A program made the position numbers and the translations under genes. A stretch of DNA of 64,000 bases, taken from contig JADKKI010000011.1 of assembly GCA_016720595.1 (NCBI GenBank), positions 186,001-250,000 of the forward strand, read 5' to 3'. Below are positions 61,116 to 64,000 of this stretch, piece after piece. This DNA comes from Myxococcales bacterium. Its GTDB lineage: Bacteria; Myxococcota_A; Polyangia; Haliangiales; Haliangiaceae. The notes beneath the pieces were generated by a model, which had not been told where the DNA came from, did no database searches, and saw only the letters and a program-made list of their open reading frames with translations. The first letter of the stretch is position 1. Each line of letters opens with the position of its first letter.

Positions 61116-62663
61116 GTGTCGACCATCGACTTCACACCCGGCTCCACCGTGGGGCGCTACGAGATCCTCAAGAGGATCGGCGCCGGAGGCATGGCCGAGG
61201 TCTACCTCGGACGCCCGAAGAACGCTCCGGCCGGCGCCCGCGTCGCGATCAAGCGCCTGCTGCCGTCGTTCGCCCACGAGCGCCGGTTCATCGAGATGTT
61301 CATCGCCGAGGCCCGGCTCGCCTCGACCTTGCACCACCCGAACATCGCCAAGGTGTTCGATGCGGTGATCGATCACGACGCGTGCTACTTCGCGATGGAG
61401 TTCGTGCACGGGCACGACGTCCGGGCACTGCTCGCCGCCGCGGCCGCCCGACAGCGACCGATGCCACTCGCGATCGCGATCTCGATCATGTACGGCATCA
61501 CGAGCGCGCTCGCGTACGTGCACGACCCGCGCGGACCGCACGCCAAGCTCAACATCGTTCACCGCGACATCTCGCCGAGCAACATCCTCGTGAGCTTCGA
61601 GGGCGCGATCAAGCTCGTCGATTTCGGGATCGCGCGCGTCGAGACCGGTGCGGTCACGCGCACCGCGAGCGGCCAGCTCAAGGGCAAGATCCCGTACATG
61701 TCCCCGGAGCAGTGCCGCGCCCGAGCACTCGACGGACGCTCGGACCTGTTCTCCCTCGGCGTGGTGCTCTACGAGCTGACCACCAACACGCGTCCGTTCG
61801 ATCGCTCGAGCGAGTTCGAGACCCTCGAAGCGATCGTGCGAGGTGAGTTCGCGCCGCCGTCCCGCGTGGTGAAGGACTATCCGCCCGACCTCGAGCCGAT
61901 CGTGATGCGGCTGCTCGCGACACGCCCCACCGATCGCTATCCCTCTGCAGGTGCGCTGCTCGTGGATCTCGATCGAATGATCGCCGCGCACCACCTCGAT
62001 CTCTCCGACGAGGCGCTCGTCGCGCACGTGGTGGCTCTGCTCGGCCGCGGCGAGGGCGTCGCACCACCCGCGACGGGCAAGCCCACCGCTCGCGAGGCCA
62101 AGCCCCACAAACACGAACGGCTCGACACGTCACCCTCGGTGATGACCGATGAGCACCGGATCGCGCCCTATGGCGAGCTATCGCCCGAGGCGCGGGTCCC
62201 GATCGACCGTGTCGCCGCGCGCTGCAGCGCTCTGCTCGAGAGCATCGACCCACGAACCACCGATCCACGCGACCTGCCCGCCTCGGGGGTCGCCCAGCTG
62301 ATCGGGCGCGCGATGCGGACCCACGCGCGCGGGGATCTCGACGAGGCGGTGATCGCTCTCGAGCTCGCGCTCTCCGCCGCTCGCCCCGAGGACGGCGTGG
62401 ATGCCCTGCTCGCCACCAACGAGGCGCTGATCCTCACGGTGTTCACCGGCTTCCTCGGCGATCAATCTCGGATGGCCGCGCTGTCGCAGCACCTCGAGCA
62501 GCTGATCGGGATCGAGATCGATCAGCGGGCCGCGTACTTGCTGACTCGCATCGATGGCACCCTCTCCGCCCGCGAGCTGATCAGCACCTGCGGCCTGCCG
62601 CTGCGCGAGGCGTACCGGCACCTCTGCCAGCTGATCCTGCGCGAGATCGTCGTCCTCGTCTAA
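61116..62663 (+). CDS. Soluble Hanks-type Ser/Thr kinase with extra C-terminal domain
   Basis: 515 residues, GTG start at 61116. Kinase domain (~13-285): GAGGMAEVYLG, Lys in VAIKRLL, HRDISPSN, DFG, MSPEQ. It lacks a membrane helix. The C-terminal ~130 residues (ASGVAQLIGRAMRTHARGDL onward) include a TPR-like helix pair, then RIDGTLSARELISTCG and LREAYRHLCQLI, a small winged-helix-like module seen in myxobacterial signalling proteins. It may phosphorylate a local partner; candidates include FHA-LuxR at 55.2 kb. Confidence 0.9.
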   Translation: MSTIDFTPGSTVGRYEILKRIGAGGMAEVYLGRPKNAPAGARVAIKRLLPSFAHERRFIEMFIAEARLASTLHHPNIAKVFDAVIDHDACYFAMEFVHGHDVRALLAAAAARQRPMPLAIAISIMYGITSALAYVHDPRGPHAKLNIVHRDISPSNILVSFEGAIKLVDFGIARVETGAVTRTASGQLKGKIPYMSPEQCRARALDGRSDLFSLGVVLYELTTNTRPFDRSSEFETLEAIVRGEFAPPSRVVKDYPPDLEPIVMRLLATRPTDRYPSAGALLVDLDRMIAAHHLDLSDEALVAHVVALLGRGEGVAPPATGKPTAREAKPHKHERLDTSPSVMTDEHRIAPYGELSPEARVPIDRVAARCSALLESIDPRTTDPRDLPASGVAQLIGRAMRTHARGDLDEAVIALELALSAARPEDGVDALLATNEALILTVFTGFLGDQSRMAALSQHLEQLIGIEIDQRAAYLLTRIDGTLSARELISTCGLPLREAYRHLCQLILREIVVLV

Positions 62664-62666
62664 GCT

Positions 62667-63464
62667 TCACGGCGCGACACGAAACGCCGCCACCGCCGAG
62701 TCCCAGCTGTGCGCGGTCTCGGTCACGGTGGGCCCGTACGCGCCAATCGCCGTGACCTCGCGGTACCACGCGGCCTGGACGACCGGGGTGGCCGTCACAC
62801 CGGTCATCGCGGTCCACGCCCCCGGCGTCGGAGCACCGAACGTGTTCGGGCTGCTATCGGTGACCGCGAAGATCACGAGGTCGTGGGCGTGGGTCGTCGA
62901 GATCGTCCCGGCACCCGCAGGGCTCGCGCCGCCCGAGGTGGACGCCGTGCCGTCGAGGACGTTGGTGCTCGTCAGCCCGGACCACTCGCTCACGGCCATC
63001 CAGATCGGCAGGCCGTATGTGGGAAACGTGATCGTCACCGTCGCGCTCGAACCGTTGGTCACGCCGAACCAGATCTCGATGTTCGAGTTGTTCAGCGAAT
63101 TCGTGGCGCGGGTCCAGGTCGCCACACCGCCACCGGTGACGGTCGCGAGGGCACCGTGCTCGGCGGCCCCCACCAAGACGAGCAGATGACCACTGGCCGG
63201 GGGCGCGCCCAACATGGCCGACAAGGGGGCGTTGGTGTTCGGCGCGGCTCCGGTGACCTGTTGCACGATCGCTAGCCCCGCAGCCGCGGCGTCCGGCGCA
63301 GCGGCGTCGACCCCGTCGATCACCGAGCCATCGTCGGGCGCGTTCGGTGCGTCGAGCCCTTCCGCAGAGCCCACGTGGAACCCACACGCCGCCAGCGTCA
63401 CGACGAGCCCGGCCAGCACGGAGCGCACACTCCACTGTAGAGGCAGAGCCGCTGCGGCGTCCAT
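62667..63464 (-). CDS. Lipoprotein, beta-rich, function unknown
   Basis: 265 residues. Signal and lipobox (VLAGLVVTLAAC), an Asp/Ala linker, then a strand-rich domain (VTGGGVATWTRATNSLNNSN, MAVSEWSGLTSTNVLDGTAS) like secreted sandwich domains; conserved pattern GxxWTR and EWSG. It converges with the kinase gene, 3 bp apart. ATG 63464 gives the longest signal; a GTG at the signal core is possible. Confidence 0.68.
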   Translation of the reverse strand: MDAAAALPLQWSVRSVLAGLVVTLAACGFHVGSAEGLDAPNAPDDGSVIDGVDAAAPDAAAAGLAIVQQVTGAAPNTNAPLSAMLGAPPASGHLLVLVGAAEHGALATVTGGGVATWTRATNSLNNSNIEIWFGVTNGSSATVTITFPTYGLPIWMAVSEWSGLTSTNVLDGTASTSGGASPAGAGTISTTHAHDLVIFAVTDSSPNTFGAPTPGAWTAMTGVTATPVVQAAWYREVTAIGAYGPTVTETAHSWDSAVAAFRVAP

Positions 63465-63568
63465 CCCACCTGCGGGCGTCGCAGGCCTCCAGGGTTGGCG
63501 CAGGGTTACGCCCGACCTCGACGCGACCTCGACGACGAGGTCACGCCCTTGGCGTGATACATCGGGGC

Positions 63569-64000
63569 ATGCAGTCGGTCCTCGACGCGCTCGACGGCTT
63601 CGGCGGCATCTACGTCGCGCTGTTCCTGTTCGCGATCCTGTCGGGGGTGTTTCCGCTCGCCAACAGCGAGGCCGCCTTGATCGCGCTCGGCGCCGCATCG
63701 CCGTACGCCTGGCCGAAGCTCGTCGTGCTCGCCGTGCTCGTCGCGCTCGGTCAATCCGTGACGCACGCGATCGTGTTCCAGTCTGGACGCGGCCTCGCGA
63801 AGGTCGGCGCGAAGGGGCACCCGAAGCTCGAGGCCCGGCTCGCGAAGGCGCGGGAGCTGGGCGCACGCTGGCAGAAGAGCGAGCTGCTCTTGATCACCCT
63901 GGGCGCGACGATCGGGATCCCACCGCAGGTGCTGGTCGCGCTCCTCGCGGGCGTGATCGGCATCCGCTTCCGCACGTTCGTCGCGATCGATGTGGCAGGG
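63569..64000 (+). CDS. DedA/VTT-like membrane protein, 5' part
   Basis: The first 144 residues run off the window. Membrane helices at ~15-45, ~48-70 and ~113-140 (GGIYVALFLFAILSG, LVVLAVLVALGQ, VLVALLAGVIGI) and a cytosolic basic loop suggest a DedA/SNARE-associated (VTT) relative. Start ATG 63569; no other start fits the hydrophobic opening. The family is tentative because the rest is missing. Confidence 0.65.
   Translation, partial: MQSVLDALDGFGGIYVALFLFAILSGVFPLANSEAALIALGAASPYAWPKLVVLAVLVALGQSVTHAIVFQSGRGLAKVGAKGHPKLEARLAKARELGARWQKSELLLITLGATIGIPPQVLVALLAGVIGIRFRTFVAIDVAG

Overview
The window looks like a piece of a high-GC Myxococcota chromosome, most likely Polyangia of the Haliangiales/Kofleriaceae kind. 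That is inferred from gene content: Hanks-type Ser/Thr kinases of the HRDxSPxN type, FHA and PilZ proteins, RCC1 and BNR repeat lipoproteins, many short Cys-rich lipoproteins, and ClpX/Lon closest to deltaproteobacterial forms. I saw no rRNA, tRNA, IS element, integrase, phage gene or CRISPR array.

Layout. 1-10 kb: 3' end of clpX, a BNR-repeat lipoprotein, a beta-propeller/cytochrome c protein, an outer-membrane barrel, a double-PilZ regulator and lon. 10-19 kb: two small lipoproteins, an outer-membrane barrel-thioredoxin fusion whose signal-peptide exit carries two in-frame TGA codons (probable UxxU selenoprotein), an ArsR/AHSA1/VOC operon, a divergent PolA-like protein and a formate-dehydrogenase-like molybdoprotein. 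19-32 kb: lipoproteins, a three-gene MacAB/LolD-type export operon, an RbgA-like GTPase, a carboxylesterase, a PfkB kinase and a lipoprotein alpha-amylase. 32-47 kb: a HAD phosphatase, an MDR dehydrogenase, an SPFH + NAD-kinase-like gene pair, a SulP-STAS-cNMP transporter, a VWA pair, and an SsuABC/TauABC-type importer. 47-64 kb: a very large Sel1-like/barrel protein, a BlaI + BlaR1-like pair whose sensor is a complete penicillin-binding transpeptidase, a cyclophilin, FHA-LuxR, two Ser/Thr kinases, a TPR protein, RCC1 and other lipoproteins, and the start of a DedA-like membrane protein.

How the genes work together. Much of the window serves the cell envelope: lipoproteins, barrels, export ABC genes and beta-lactam sensing. 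Signalling is local: BlaI/BlaR controls itself through palindromes, ArsR sits on an operator that overlaps its own promoter, and FHA-LuxR, kinase and TPR genes form one run. Several forward genes have a TAnnnT -10-like hexamer only 6-8 nt before the start codon, suggesting leaderless transcripts.

Data quality matters. Between about 31.7 and 51.2 kb, and in lon, many otherwise conserved genes carry one or more single-base indels, often in G or C runs, and two lack internal segments. I read most of these as assembly or sequencing error and annotate them as one gene each, giving the shift sites. The two in-frame TGAs at 10.94 kb are different: the frame is unbroken on both sides.
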